64,000 bases of DNA, taken from assembly GCF_900269665.1 (NCBI RefSeq), contig NZ_LT985361.1, positions 5,743,530 to 5,807,529 on the forward strand. Direction: 5' to 3'. The DNA comes from Nocardia suismassiliense. GTDB lineage: Bacteria; Actinomycetota; Actinomycetes; Mycobacteriales; Mycobacteriaceae. Within the stretch, counting starts at the first letter, position 1; the number at the start of each line of letters is the position of its first letter. Below the pieces are notes generated by a model. It saw nothing but the letters and a program-made list of their open reading frames with translations, was not told where the DNA came from and ran no database searches. Position numbers and translations under genes: made by a program. Below, one piece after another: positions 1 to 10,100 of the stretch.

Positions 1-48
1 GTTTGCGTTGGATGAGGACAGCACTCCAGAAGACACACACCCTGCATA

Positions 49-81
49 TCGTCGGCAGCGTCAGATGTGTATAAGGGCCAG
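49..81 (+). other. Nextera adapter remnant at contig end (artefact)
   Basis: Positions 49-75 match 27 consecutive bases of the Illumina Nextera read-1 transposase adapter (beginning TCGTCGGCAGCG and ending GTGTATAAG). The next six bases (76-81, GGCCAG) differ at two positions from the adapter end AGACAG. Bases 1-48 are therefore probably chimeric or low-quality assembly too. This is library sequence, not genome, and it marks the left edge of the contig. Confidence 0.93.
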
Positions 82-604
82 ACGTACGACGTAGCCACCG
101 CCGAGGCCTGCCCGCGGCGCCCCGGGCCGAAGACCCCGCAGGGGAAGACAATGCACCACCTGACCTATCCATGTATCTAACGTATCAGAAACGATCGTAC
201 ATAGTTCGTGCGTTATAACCTCCAGCATGTCAGCTACCCAGAGCGCTCAGCCGTTCAGAACAGCTCCCGATCAGCAGCAGGCGCATGCACACCGCAGCGC
301 CCGCCGGCCGAGGGAGATCAAAGATCAGCCTGCGCCGTATCACCGCGCGCACCGTCGCCGACATCAGCACGGGCCCGTTCTACGAAAGCTCGGCTTCTTG
401 CCCAACGGTGCCTTCTACGGTGATGACGACAACGAAATCGACATCGCGCTTCGCCGGTAGCCCGCAGTCACCTTGGACAACGCACCACAACGCCGCGGCG
501 CGCGTTGGTCAGCCATCCAAACCCGTTGGCTGACAACACTTCCCAAACTCGCGCTCGTGACAAGGGGCGGATCTAGCGGAAATAGCGGTGCGGGCACCAG
601 TCGA
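82..604. other. No supported gene, contig-edge region
   Basis: No reading frame here looks like a known protein, and no tRNA or rRNA fold was recognised. A short plus-strand frame ends near 460 in a sequence resembling a protein C-terminus (GFLPNGAFYGDDDNE), which might be the tail of a broken gene. The part nearest the adapter may be misassembled. Confidence 0.4.
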
Positions 605-1666
605 TCAGCACGTCACTCCATACCGCTTCACCAGTGGCAGTTCAGCCGGAGTGGGCGGGTCGTCGCCGATGTGGCAATTGCCGAGGGTGATACGCAGGCC
701 CCGGTCGTGGTGATAGCTCGCGAGGCTATCGCGGGGGTCTGAAGAAGCCAGGTAGGAGACGCCGCGCGATCCCAGCTCCGTCGTGGCGGGAAACTGGGCA
801 AGCAGCTCCGCGACGATCGGAATGTGTTTCTCAGCAAGCATTTTCGCGTCTTGGAAGTCTCGCGACTGGAGCCGCTCGATCACGTCAGGCCATGCCGGTT
901 CTCTCGATGGGGTGGATTTCAAGTGCATCAGCACCTTGTGGGCTGGGTTTTGGTCGGCGTTCAGGCGATCCCAGACGGACAACTCGAGTTCGGTCGGGTA
1001 CCGGTGGCCTATCTGCAGGAGCCCGCTCTCGGGGGCTGAGGTCTTGATCTGCCATGCGGCGTTCGAAAGTTCAGGGAAGTCCCGCATCAAGCGTCGATAC
1101 GCATCGCCTACCACCTTGAATTCGCCCGCGTGATCGAGGTTCAGTGCAATGTCGCCGACCCCGTCGGCCCCCTCCGAGATCGTGTCGTCGGGCCCGTAAC
1201 CCCGCCGTAGGTGGGTGGACCACTGGTAGGTCCAGCGCAGCTCGTCTTCGGGAAAGGCGTGGCTCAGGGCATGCCATTGGGCAGTATGGTCCGCCGCGGT
1301 AGCGAACCCGTGTTTTCCGACTTTGAACGAGCTTTTCTCATCGCGTCGTCGGACTTCGATATCTGCCCGCAACCCCTGGAGTTCTGGAGCGGCTGCTGTC
1401 CAATCGTGGAATGTTTTGATCACTGTGTTGATTTGGTCGACCGATGCTTCCTCGGTCAGCACGACCAACCCGGAGAAGTTGTCGCCGATCGTAATCGAAG
1501 TCCGGTGCACCCCCGGCATCTGGCCGAGTATGGATTCAACATCCCTTGCCGCCTTGGCGTGCGCCGGATCGATCGCGCTGCCGCAAGAGGATACGAGGAC
1601 GCCGGCCAATGCGATCACTGCCCAGGTGAACCGAGGCCGCCTCCGACCTCCTGCGTGATTGAACAT
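605..1666 (-). CDS. Putative lipoprotein of unknown function
   Basis: A 353-residue protein with a lipoprotein signal: a basic n-region (RRRPR), a hydrophobic stretch around residues 13-25 and the lipobox VSSC with acceptor Cys28. It should be exported and lipid-anchored on the outer face of the membrane. I chose the ATG at 1666 because it gives a normal 27-residue signal peptide; an in-frame ATG at 1738 would add 24 residues before the basic region. The mature part has no motif I recognise. It stands alone, transcribed toward the contig edge. Confidence 0.7.
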   Translation of the reverse strand: MFNHAGGRRRPRFTWAVIALAGVLVSSCGSAIDPAHAKAARDVESILGQMPGVHRTSITIGDNFSGLVVLTEEASVDQINTVIKTFHDWTAAAPELQGLRADIEVRRRDEKSSFKVGKHGFATAADHTAQWHALSHAFPEDELRWTYQWSTHLRRGYGPDDTISEGADGVGDIALNLDHAGEFKVVGDAYRRLMRDFPELSNAAWQIKTSAPESGLLQIGHRYPTELELSVWDRLNADQNPAHKVLMHLKSTPSREPAWPDVIERLQSRDFQDAKMLAEKHIPIVAELLAQFPATTELGSRGVSYLASSDPRDSLASYHHDRGLRITLGNCHIGDDPPTPAELPLVKRYGVTC

Positions 1667-2136
1667 CACCGCGGCGGCGAAGGCGACCCAGGCCGAGCGG
1701 ATCACATCCTTGCGCACCGCAGATTTCACACTCGACATGCGGGTAAGTTAGCCGCACCGCATCGCATCCACATGCCCCCTAAACCACCGTCCTTGCGCTC
1801 CCGGACAACCGAGCATGTCGATGGTGAGCACGCCCCAATCGGGCCACCGACCCGCGTTCCGCCGATCGGCTCGCCGCCCCCGCCACGGTCAACTCGCTAC
1901 CACCCTCACCGCGCCGCAGCAGCACGACGAGCCGGACGAATGGTATTCGAGCGGCAGTCTATGCCGGTGAGCGGCATAGACGGAGGCGAGATCGGTTGCG
2001 GCGCAGAATGTCTGCGCTTGCCGCCTACAGCGCGGTTGAAACTCACCGGAACCGCGGGCCTGTTCAGCGGTCTCCTGGCGGGGTCTACCGCACCCCGGTG
2101 GACCGCATGTAGCCTCGCGCCAGAGGGAGGGGCCTG
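1667..2136. other. Intergenic region between divergent genes
   Basis: About 470 bases separate the divergent lipoprotein and dehalogenase-like genes. No frame here looks coding. The only clear signal is a strong ribosome binding site, GGGAGGGG, about six bases before the start at 2137. Confidence 0.45.
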
Positions 2137-2997
2137 ATGATGATCGACTTTGTTCCCGACGGGGATCTGTACCCATTCGAGTCGCGCTGGTTCGACTCGT
2201 CTGCCGGCCGGGTTCATTACATCGATGAGGGCACCGGACCGGCCATCCTGTTCTGTCACGGTGCTCCGGCGTGGAGTTTCCTCTACCGCAACATCGTGAA
2301 GGACCTGCGCGACCAGTACCGGTGCATCGCCGTCGACTACCTGGGTTTCGGATTGTCCGAACGCCCTGCGCGTTTCGGCTACACCATCGCCGAGCACACC
2401 GCGGTCCTCGGCGAGCTGATCGATCACCTGCAACTCGACGACTTCGTTGTGATGGGACACGATTGGGGTGGACCCATCGGTCTGGGCGCGGTCACGCCGC
2501 GCGCGGACCGGGTACGGGGAATCGTGCTGGGCAACACCGTGTTCTGGCCGATCGAAGCGTTGGCTAATCGGGCTTTCAGCGCGATCATGAGCAGCCGTCC
2601 GATGCAGCGGCGGATACTGGAACAGAATTTCCTCGTCGAGCGCGTCCTGCTCGCAGAGCTGAGGCACACACTCACTGCGGCCGAGGCCGACCACTACCGC
2701 GCGGTGCAGCAGACTGCGGAAGCCCGGCGCGGACTCGCCATGATGCCCAAAGAAATTCGTGCCGCGCGCCCGCTGCTGGACCAGCTCGCCCAAGACGTGC
2801 CCGCCCTGCTCGGCGACAAGCCAACCCTGCTGGTATGGGGCATGCGGGACATGGTGTTCCGCCCGAACCACTGCATCCCGCGGATGAGGGCCGCCTTCAC
2901 CGATCTCGACGTGGTCGAGCTGCCACACGCCCGGCACTTCATTCAGGAACATGCATCGGACGCGATCGCAGCGGCGATCGCAAAGCGATTCCCGTAA
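2137..2997 (+). CDS. Haloalkane dehalogenase-like alpha/beta hydrolase
   Basis: A 286-residue cytoplasmic alpha/beta hydrolase. The oxyanion-hole segment HGAPAWSFLYR (41-51), the DYLGFGLSERP strand-loop, the nucleophile elbow GHDWGG with Asp109 and adjacent Trp110, the late-strand Asp238 (VWGMRDM) and His267 (ARHFIQE) follow the haloalkane dehalogenase pattern, in which an Asp nucleophile displaces halide and a Trp next to it helps hold the halide. Overall it resembles the mycobacterial Rv1833c group, for which activity on haloalkanes is often assumed rather than shown. The start has a strong GGGAGGGG site; an ATG immediately follows at 2140. It converges on the next hydrolase with a 9-base gap. 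Confidence 0.82.
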   Translation: MMIDFVPDGDLYPFESRWFDSSAGRVHYIDEGTGPAILFCHGAPAWSFLYRNIVKDLRDQYRCIAVDYLGFGLSERPARFGYTIAEHTAVLGELIDHLQLDDFVVMGHDWGGPIGLGAVTPRADRVRGIVLGNTVFWPIEALANRAFSAIMSSRPMQRRILEQNFLVERVLLAELRHTLTAAEADHYRAVQQTAEARRGLAMMPKEIRAARPLLDQLAQDVPALLGDKPTLLVWGMRDMVFRPNHCIPRMRAAFTDLDVVELPHARHFIQEHASDAIAAAIAKRFP

Positions 2998-3006
2998 CCG
3001 TGGCAC

Positions 3007-3870
3007 CTATTGGAGGAATCGGATAAGGGTTTCGGCGAGTTGAGCCGGGTTTTCCTCGGCCATGTGGTGACCGGATTCGATGCGCGCAGAGGTCAACTCG
3101 CCGCTCACCCAGGATCGCCAGATGTCGGCGGGGTCGCCGTAGAGATCTTCCATGTCGTCCCTGGTGGACCAGGCGACCAAGGTGTCGCAGGTGATGGTGC
3201 GTCGTGCTGCTCGGTCCGCCTCGTCGTTTGTGCGATCGATGGTCAGTCCGGCTCGATAGTCCTCCAGCATGGCGCGCACGGTGGCCGGATCGCTGACCGC
3301 GCGTGTCATATCGCGGTAGTTCTCGTGTCCCATGGTGTTCTCGTCGGGGCGGTACCAGGCGAGGGGGTTGGCCGTGATCACACGCTCGGCGTGCGGGGCG
3401 GTGCCGAAGAAGAACCAGTGCCACCATTTGGTTGCGAACCGGGCGTCGGCGCGTTCGAGTGCCTCGAGGATCGGCACACTGTCCAAGACGACAAGGCGTG
3501 TTACGGAGTCGGGGTGATCGAGGGCGGTTCGGTAGGCGACGTAACTGCCGCGGTCGTGGCCTACCACGGCGAATCGATGATGACCCAGACTGCGCATCAG
3601 GGCGACGATGTCGGCTGCCATGGTGCGGTCGCAGTAGACCTCGTGCCTTTCGTCGGGTACGGGTTTGGATGACCGGCCGTATCCGCGCAGGTCGGGACAC
3701 ACGACGGTGAAACCCGCCAGGGCAAGCTGCGGGGCCACTCGGTACCAAGTGGTGTGGGTCCGGGGGTGTCCGTGCAACAACACGACCGCCGGCCCCTGGC
3801 CCCCGCTCTTCCCATGAATGGTCACGGAGTCACCAACCGAGACGTCCCACTCCTCGAAGCTGTCGAACAC
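3007..3870 (-). CDS. Fluoroacetate dehalogenase-like alpha/beta hydrolase
   Basis: A 287-residue alpha/beta hydrolase of the fluoroacetate dehalogenase / epoxide hydrolase-like group. Motifs in order: HGHPRTHTTW (34-42), DLRGYGRSSKP (60-70), nucleophile elbow GHDRGS with Asp106 and Arg107, VVLDSVP with Asp130 at the usual catalytic acid position, WHW (150-152) where fluoroacetate dehalogenases place halide-contacting His/Trp, and GHHMAEE with the catalytic His268. The second substrate-binding Arg of the HDRGxR motif is Tyr110 here, so a simple haloacetate may not be the substrate. The start codon is GTG. It is convergent with the preceding dehalogenase-like gene. Confidence 0.8.
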   Translation of the reverse strand: MFDSFEEWDVSVGDSVTIHGKSGGQGPAVVLLHGHPRTHTTWYRVAPQLALAGFTVVCPDLRGYGRSSKPVPDERHEVYCDRTMAADIVALMRSLGHHRFAVVGHDRGSYVAYRTALDHPDSVTRLVVLDSVPILEALERADARFATKWWHWFFFGTAPHAERVITANPLAWYRPDENTMGHENYRDMTRAVSDPATVRAMLEDYRAGLTIDRTNDEADRAARRTITCDTLVAWSTRDDMEDLYGDPADIWRSWVSGELTSARIESGHHMAEENPAQLAETLIRFLQ

Positions 3871-3913
3871 CGAACCATGGTCTCACCGTCGAGCACCGAC
3901 CGCTCATACCGGG

Positions 3914-3925
3914 CTCACCGGTGAG
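3914..3925. promoter_or_regulatory. 12-bp perfect palindrome upstream of hydrolase gene
   Basis: CTCACCGGTGAG is a perfect palindrome 44 bases upstream of the GTG start at 3870. It is a candidate operator; no regulator gene lies next to it. Confidence 0.3.
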
Positions 3926-3963
3926 ATCCGCTGCGGCGCAGAGTATCCGCACAAGCCGACATG

Positions 3964-3983
3964 CGTCTCGCCCAGGCGAGACG
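3964..3983 (-). terminator. Hairpin downstream of GNAT gene
   Basis: CGTCTCGCC and GGCGAGACG form a perfect inverted repeat about 35 bases past the stop of the minus-strand acetyltransferase. No U-tract follows, as is common for actinobacterial terminators. Confidence 0.45.
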
Positions 3984-4017
3984 GAACTCCTGACGTGGGG
4001 CCATTGAATCGAGCAGG

Positions 4018-4503
4018 TCAGATCATCATTTCCAGGATCAATTCGTCATGGATCTCGATGCCATAGTTACCGATATCGGGAATGCTGGATTTGCGGGTGC
4101 GGGCGCTGTCCACGGCGCCGGGCGTTACTGCGCTGATCCGCATGCCACGGCGTTGATAGAAGCGCAGGGCGTCGAGGTTGTCGTTGGTGGTGACCAGCCA
4201 GACCCGTCGAGCGCCGGCCTCGCGTGCACACTCGACGGCCGCGCTGAACAGGGCGGTGCCGATTCCAATGTGCTGTTCGCTCGCGTCCAGGGTGACGATC
4301 TCGAGGCTGTCGCTTCCCAGGGTGTAGGTCAGCAAGCCGACGGGGCGGCCGTCTCGTTCGGCTAGCAGGGCCGGTAGCTGAGAGGCATCGTAGCTGGTGC
4401 CGTGGGCGATCACGGTTGTGCTACTCCAGGACTCGGTCAGCAGAGTGGCGATGGTGTCCAGATCGGTAGCGATGGCGGGGCGAACGAGCATGCGTGCCAT
4501 CAT
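4018..4503 (-). CDS. GNAT-family N-acetyltransferase
   Basis: A 161-residue GNAT domain protein that transfers an acyl group from acyl-CoA to an amine; the substrate cannot be told. The acetyl-CoA pyrophosphate loop is visible as QHIGIGTAL around residues 97-105, followed by the typical helix-strand segment LVTTNDNLDALRFYQRRGM. The length fits a single stand-alone domain. Two consecutive ATG codons (4503, 4500) could start it and no clear ribosome binding site decides between them. It appears monocistronic. Confidence 0.85.
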   Translation of the reverse strand: MMARMLVRPAIATDLDTIATLLTESWSSTTVIAHGTSYDASQLPALLAERDGRPVGLLTYTLGSDSLEIVTLDASEQHIGIGTALFSAAVECAREAGARRVWLVTTNDNLDALRFYQRRGMRISAVTPGAVDSARTRKSSIPDIGNYGIEIHDELILEMMI

Positions 4504-4792
4504 GACGTTGGTCGGGGTTCGTGGTCACCCAAATTTGCGGTGTCCCGCACCATAACCGGCGATCGACGCCGAGCCGATCGATTTCTGGGCGTGGGTTCCC
4601 ACCTGTCCAGGACAGCCAGATTGAGCAGGTCACAACCGTTTGCGGCGCGCTCCGCGCTGTAGCGCTGCCCGCCAACGGAACTCATGTCCCCACCGCTCCC
4701 CCCAGAATGCAGGACAGAGTGGTTAGAATCTGTGGCTGAGTTCACGACTTGGCGTGGGGCGGCCCCGTCCGAGCCCGGGAGGGGTTCTAGGC

Positions 4793-5683
4793 ATGACTGA
4801 TCCGCCGCGCGAATCCAGCGATCAGCCGAGCGCGGGCAGCACTGATTCTGCTGCGCGACAACCGGATCCGCCGACAGACGGCTGGGCGGGCCTGGATTCG
4901 AGCGTCCACTCTCGTATGTCCGCTACAGCGTCCGGCCAGCACCAGCACGGCAGTCAGGGACATCGGCCACCACAACAACCACCGGCGTATCCGTCACCGT
5001 CGGCCGGCCTCGGCAAACCGCTGCTGATCGTCGCTGGAGTCGTCGCATTAGTGGTGATGCTGTCGATCGGCGTCGCAATCGGTTTCGTCGCCAAGGGCCG
5101 AGACAGCTTCGGTATGCCCACCGACGCCTCGCCTACGACACGACAGGGACCGATCACCTATTCGATGAGCGGCATCACCAACGCATGCGACCTGGTCGAT
5201 CCGACGCCATTGACCAAGTGGGCGTCCGCACCGCGACTCGATCCCGACCAGGAGAAAACTCCGCAGTCCGGCACATTCGGTGTCCTGCGCTGCAGTGTCT
5301 ACTACGGCAATTCGGCCGGTGACAGATTTCCGATGAATCTTGCCGAGATCAGCGTCCGGGCCGATGTCACGGACGGTTCGGCGGCACGCCGGTACGACTA
5401 TTGGAAACGCACCGCCGCCGACCTCGCCGACGACGGATCGGTGGTGGCGTCCGGAGAGTTCACCGGAGTCGGCACGCAAGGCTACTGGCAGTTCGAAGCC
5501 GATAACTTCGGTGGCATCGTGGACTCCAAACACTTCGTGTGCGTATGGGACGGCGGCGTCGCGGTGCAGGTAACCATCGACCTCTCACGTGAAAAGGAAT
5601 CCCCGGCAGTAGACAGGGACGAACTCGATGCGGTCGCGAGGTCTCAAGCCCGCAAAATACTGGACGGACTGCAACAAAAATGA
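4793..5683 (+). CDS. Proline-rich single-pass membrane protein, paralogue 1
   Basis: A 296-residue protein with a Pro/Ser/Gln-rich cytoplasmic N-terminus (1-73), one membrane helix (about 76-99) and an extracytoplasmic domain of ~195 residues. The domain opens with YSMSGITNACDLVDPTPL (123-140), shared almost unchanged with the next gene, and has a Cys pair (NACD, LRCS) and a GVGTQGYW motif. The layout recalls actinobacterial DUF3558-like exported proteins, but I cannot assign it firmly. The start at 4793 is set by GGGAGGGG eight bases upstream. The stop overlaps the next start by ATGA. Confidence 0.75.
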   Translation: MTDPPRESSDQPSAGSTDSAARQPDPPTDGWAGLDSSVHSRMSATASGQHQHGSQGHRPPQQPPAYPSPSAGLGKPLLIVAGVVALVVMLSIGVAIGFVAKGRDSFGMPTDASPTTRQGPITYSMSGITNACDLVDPTPLTKWASAPRLDPDQEKTPQSGTFGVLRCSVYYGNSAGDRFPMNLAEISVRADVTDGSAARRYDYWKRTAADLADDGSVVASGEFTGVGTQGYWQFEADNFGGIVDSKHFVCVWDGGVAVQVTIDLSREKESPAVDRDELDAVARSQARKILDGLQQK

Positions 5684-6429
5684 CCGCTCCGCCGCCACCC
5701 CAACCTCTCACACCGCAGCACCCTTCCCCCGGTAAGCCAGTTATGGTCGCGGCGGGTGCCGCGGTGCTTGTCGTAGCGCTGGGCGCTGGCGCGGTGATCG
5801 GCATCAACATCGCCGGCAACGATGGCAACCAGTCCCCCGCTGCGACGGCCTCGTCGAGCGCGCCGACAACATCATCCACGACTACAACCCCGCGCCCAGA
5901 ACCCGCACCGGGAATCTATTCGATGAACGGGATCTCCAACGCGTGCGACCTGGTAGACCCCACCCCGCTGCACAAGTGGTCGTCCACCCCGGATCAACCG
6001 CCCTACCATCACGAAACCGCACCGAGCGCCCGCGCCCCTGGTCGCCTGTCCTGCCAATTCAGCTACAAAAGTCTCGCCGGCGACGGCACCCACTGGAATC
6101 AAGCGGCCATCGACCTCAGCGTCGAGTTCACCGCGACCGGAGCCGATCCGGCCTACAACCAATGGAAACACAAGGACACCAACGGATCCGGGTCGAACTT
6201 CGGCGACATCACCGGCATCGGCGCCCAGGGTTACTGGCACACCGTGGTATCGGATTCCAGCCACACAATGGGAACCGACTACGTCGTAGGTGTGCAGGAC
6301 AGCAATGTTTCGGTGCGAGTACGAATCCCCATCCTGCGCCAGCACGGCGAGCCCTCGCTAGATATGGATGCGCTCGGCACAATCGCCAGAAACCAAGCCC
6401 AGCGAGCCTTGGAGGGGCTGAAGAAATAG
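5680..6429 (+). CDS. Proline-rich single-pass membrane protein, paralogue 2
   Basis: A 249-residue paralogue of the preceding gene. It has a short Pro-rich N-terminus, a membrane helix at about 21-44, a Ser/Thr/Pro linker and the same extracytoplasmic domain with YSMNGISNACDLVDPTPL, a second Cys (RLSCQ) and GIGAQGYW. The start overlaps the stop of paralogue 1 (ATGA), so the two are translationally coupled and probably arose by tandem duplication. No catalytic motif is visible; a cell-envelope binding or sensing role is only a guess. Confidence 0.75.
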   Translation: MTAPPPPQPLTPQHPSPGKPVMVAAGAAVLVVALGAGAVIGINIAGNDGNQSPAATASSSAPTTSSTTTTPRPEPAPGIYSMNGISNACDLVDPTPLHKWSSTPDQPPYHHETAPSARAPGRLSCQFSYKSLAGDGTHWNQAAIDLSVEFTATGADPAYNQWKHKDTNGSGSNFGDITGIGAQGYWHTVVSDSSHTMGTDYVVGVQDSNVSVRVRIPILRQHGEPSLDMDALGTIARNQAQRALEGLKK

Positions 6430-6721
6430 CCATCACCGGTCGAGAACAATCGCCTCAGAGGCGCTGGCGAAACATGGCGCCCATGCCTTCCGTCCGCACA
6501 ACCGTTGACGATGTCCACGCGCCTGGCAGACCCTCGAGGTTAGAGGTCGACAGGGCGCAGCGGCCGCGTTGCCACACCGGCGCCGGTGCGAGAGATACCG
6601 ACCCGCCGGATTTCCGCCGACGATCGGCGAAAGTTACCGGCTGATAAAGGATTCGGGGAGTTCGTAACGTCCGCGACCGGCTTGCGACATCCTTGTTGTC
6701 GGCGGGCGGAGGGAAGAAGCG

Positions 6722-7108
6722 ATGGACGTCCTCGTTGAGTCGGTTGGACCGGACGGCGCAGATGCGCTGCAGGAGTTCGACAAAGAGCTACTGAACGATG
6801 CGCGGTGGCGCGGCCGGGTCGCCCTGGTCGAGCGTCCCGCGCCACCGGGGACCTTGGGTCCCGTGCTGGAGGCAGTGCGGATCGCGCTGGAACCACAGAC
6901 GCTGGCCCTGCTTGTGACCGCGGTGATCTCCTATCTGCGCTATCGCACCACCGACCTCGATCTGAAGATCGTGCGCACCGACAGCAAAACAGAAGTCGTC
7001 TTGTCGGGCAGGCGAATCAAGGGGCACGACCATGCGGCGCTGGCTCGCGAACTCGCGGACGCGGTCAGCCGACTCGAGCCGCCGGACGCCGACGACCCGC
7101 AGCCATGA
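6722..7108 (+). CDS. EACC1-type effector-associated component
   Basis: A 128-residue protein matching the effector-associated constant component (EACC1) families described by Aravind and colleagues in actinobacterial caspase/NTPase conflict systems. It has a short alpha/beta N-terminus, a hydrophobic helix (LALLVTAVISYLRYR, about 61-75) and a C-terminal strand pair (DLKIVRTDSKTEVVLSGRRI) with a helix. Such proteins sit directly before variable effector genes and are thought to couple signal recognition to the effector. Here the stop overlaps the start of the caspase gene (ATGA). GGAGGG lies about ten bases before the ATG. The assignment rests on fold pattern and context. Confidence 0.72.
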   Translation: MDVLVESVGPDGADALQEFDKELLNDARWRGRVALVERPAPPGTLGPVLEAVRIALEPQTLALLVTAVISYLRYRTTDLDLKIVRTDSKTEVVLSGRRIKGHDHAALARELADAVSRLEPPDADDPQP

Positions 7109-10100
7109 CCGGGTTGAGCGGTGCAGGAACACGCGTACTGCTCATCGGATCCGGACACACGCCGAGCGCCAAGTTACCGGACGTGCCTGCCGTGGCAACG
7201 TCGCTGCGGGATCTCGAACAGCGGCTGCGGGACTCGTGCCAGATTCGGCCGGAGCACATCCGAGTCGTCCTCGATCCGCCCGATCCGGTCGCCTTTTACG
7301 CCCACCTCCGGGCCACCGCCGCCGAGGCCACCGACGTACTGCTGATCTATTACGTCGGGCATGGACTGAAACGCGATAACGAGCTGTTCCTCGCCACCGC
7401 GGCCACGACGGACATCACCAAGAACCGAGCTGCGAGTGAGGCATTGGAGTTCGCCGCGATCCCAGCGGTGCTGGCCCAGTCGACGGCGCGCACGATGATT
7501 GTGGTGCTCGACTGCTGCTATTCCGGGCTGGCCCGGCTGGATTCCCGCGTCGACAACGGCCTGCTGCTGGTGTCGGCAACGCAGTTCGAGCCCGCGCTGT
7601 ATCAGGCGGGTGCACCGCACACCGTGTTCACCGGCGCACTGTTGGCGACACTGGCCGCCGGGGATCCGGACGGCCCACCGTTGACGACGCTCGGCCGACT
7701 GACCGACCTGCTGGATCGCGCACTGTCAGAAAATAAGTCGTCACCATGCCGACCTGTGATCGAATTCCGTGGTAACGCGAGCCGACTCGTCGTCGCGGAA
7801 AACCACGCGCACAAGCGTCCCGAACAGGAGGACCCCGCCGACACGGCGGCCACCGACGGCATCAACCCATATCGCGGACTGTTCGCCTATGAAAAAGGCG
7901 ACGCACCAATGTTTTTCGGGCGCACGGCGACCGTCGCGGCGTTAGCCCGCACCATCGCCGATCGCGCGACGGATCTGGTGGTGCTGACGGGCGCGTCGGG
8001 CGTCGGAAAGTCCTCCGTGCTCGGCGCCGGGCTGCTGCCGCTGCTCGACGTGGGCGACGAGCTGCCGGGCTCGGAGACCTGGCGCCAGGTCGCGCTGACC
8101 CCGGGCGCAGATCCGCTGGACGCGCTCCGCAGCAGCCTGGCCAAGGCCCTGCGGATCTCCCGCGAAGCCGTCACCGAGCTGCTCGCCGACGCCACTCTAC
8201 TGAACGAAACCTGCACCGCTACGCCCATTGCCGTGCTGGTCGACCAGTTCGAGGACGTGTTCGCCCATCATCTTGCGGACGCCGACGAGTTCATCGAGAC
8301 ACTGACGCGACTGGCCCGGGTGGCTCGACTGACCGTGGTCTGTGTCCGTTCCGATTTCCTGGGGCGCTGCCTGCGCTATCCGATGCTCGGCCCGGCGGCC
8401 AGGGCCGCCGTGGAGGTGGCGCCGATGTCGCTCAAAGACCTGAGGGCGGTGATCACCGAGCCCGCGATCCTGGCGGGACTCGTGGTGGCGGACGACCTCG
8501 TCGAGGTCATCCTGTCCGACGCCGCACCGCGCGCCGACCGTTCGGTGGAGGTCCTGCCGCTGCTGTCGCATGCGCTGGCGGCCACCTGGCGGGAGCGCAG
8601 GGATCGGGTGCTCACCGTGGCCGACTATATCCGCGCGGGCCGCATCGATAAGGCGGTGGCCAAGACCGCCGAGGCCGTCTACGACGGGCTCGACGAGAAC
8701 GGCAAAGAGGAAGCGCGCCAGCTGTTTCTGGCCTTGCTGACGGTGGACGGCAACGTCCGGACGACGAGCCGAGTCGTCGAGCTGGCAGAACTCGAGCTCG
8801 ATGCGACCGGCGCGACCGTGCTCGATGCCTTTGTCCGAGCCCGGCTGATCGGGGTCGGCGGTGGGAACCATCGTGTCCACCGATGCGATCAGGCCGACCG
8901 AGGCACGGTGTTCCTCATTCACGATGCCGTGCTCGAGGCCTGGGACCAGCTGCGCGATTGGATCGCTCAGCATGGGGCGGCGACCCGGGAGTGGCAGCGG
9001 GTCCGGAGCCGGGCCACGGAATGGAGCGAGCGCAAACGTCATCCCGCCCTGCTGCTGTCCGGGCCTGCGCTGGATACGGCATTGCTGTTGCGCACCAGGC
9101 CGATTCGGCTCAGTAAACCGGAGCGGGAGTACCTCGACGCGAGTGCGCGCAGGCAGCGGTTCACCACCAGGCTGAAGTTCGCCACCATCATGTCGTTGGT
9201 GTTGCTCACCGTGTTCTCGGTGGCGGGCGCCACGCTGGCATTCGACCACCAGGCCAAAGCCACCGCGAGTGCGAACGACGCAGCGGTCCAGCAGTTGCAG
9301 CTACTCGGTAAGTCGTATGCCGACACCAACCCCCGCGCGGCGCTGAGCTTTCTACTCGCCGCGGCACGGCGATCGCCGACCGACAAGAATCATGCGGTAT
9401 TGGCCAGGGCGCTGATCAGCAGTCCCTTCGGCGGTAGGGTCACCATGCCCGACCTCACAGAGGGCTACGACGCCGTCGAGGAGGTCGCCCTCAGTCCCGA
9501 CGGCAGGCTATTGGCCGCCGCCGACGAAACCGGTCAGGTAGCGCTGTGGCGGATCGAGGGACATGAGTTGAGCGATACCGCGATCGGCAGGCTGAAGGTC
9601 AGGCAGGTGCACGAACTGCGGTTCGACGCGACCGGCCGCAAGCTCGTGGTTTTCGGCAACGAATACGACCGGAGCAGGCCGGTAGACCAGCGCGAACGCA
9701 ATGTGTGGTGGTGGGACGTCAGCGATCCGGCGCACCCAGCGCTCGATCACGTCGACGGCGGGGGCGGCATCGGGGCGGTCTCCCCCGACGGGACGACGGG
9801 TGTGCGGATCGTCTCGGCCGGCGACAAATCCGTGACGACTCTCGTCCGTATCGGAGAGCAGATCACCGAGGGTGCGCGATTGGACAGTCCGGGCCTGATG
9901 CTCGGGTTCAGTAAGGACAATTCGCTGCTCGTCACCGCCGACGACGCGGGACTCGCGCTGTGGGACACCAGTGATCTCGGCAATCCTATTCGGCTGGCGA
10001 ACGTTTCGACCGCGCTGTCGGTGGACACCGATCCGGCACAGTTCACGATGGTCACCGGCGGAACGCGGGACTTCGCGTCGTTCAGCCCCGACAACCGTCT

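Noticed and set aside
6805..7104. In-frame extension of the caspase-STAND-WD40 gene by 100 residues
   Set aside because: It lies entirely within the EACC1-like gene in another frame, has no domain features, and the ATG at 7105 gives the standard ATGA overlap and caspase start.
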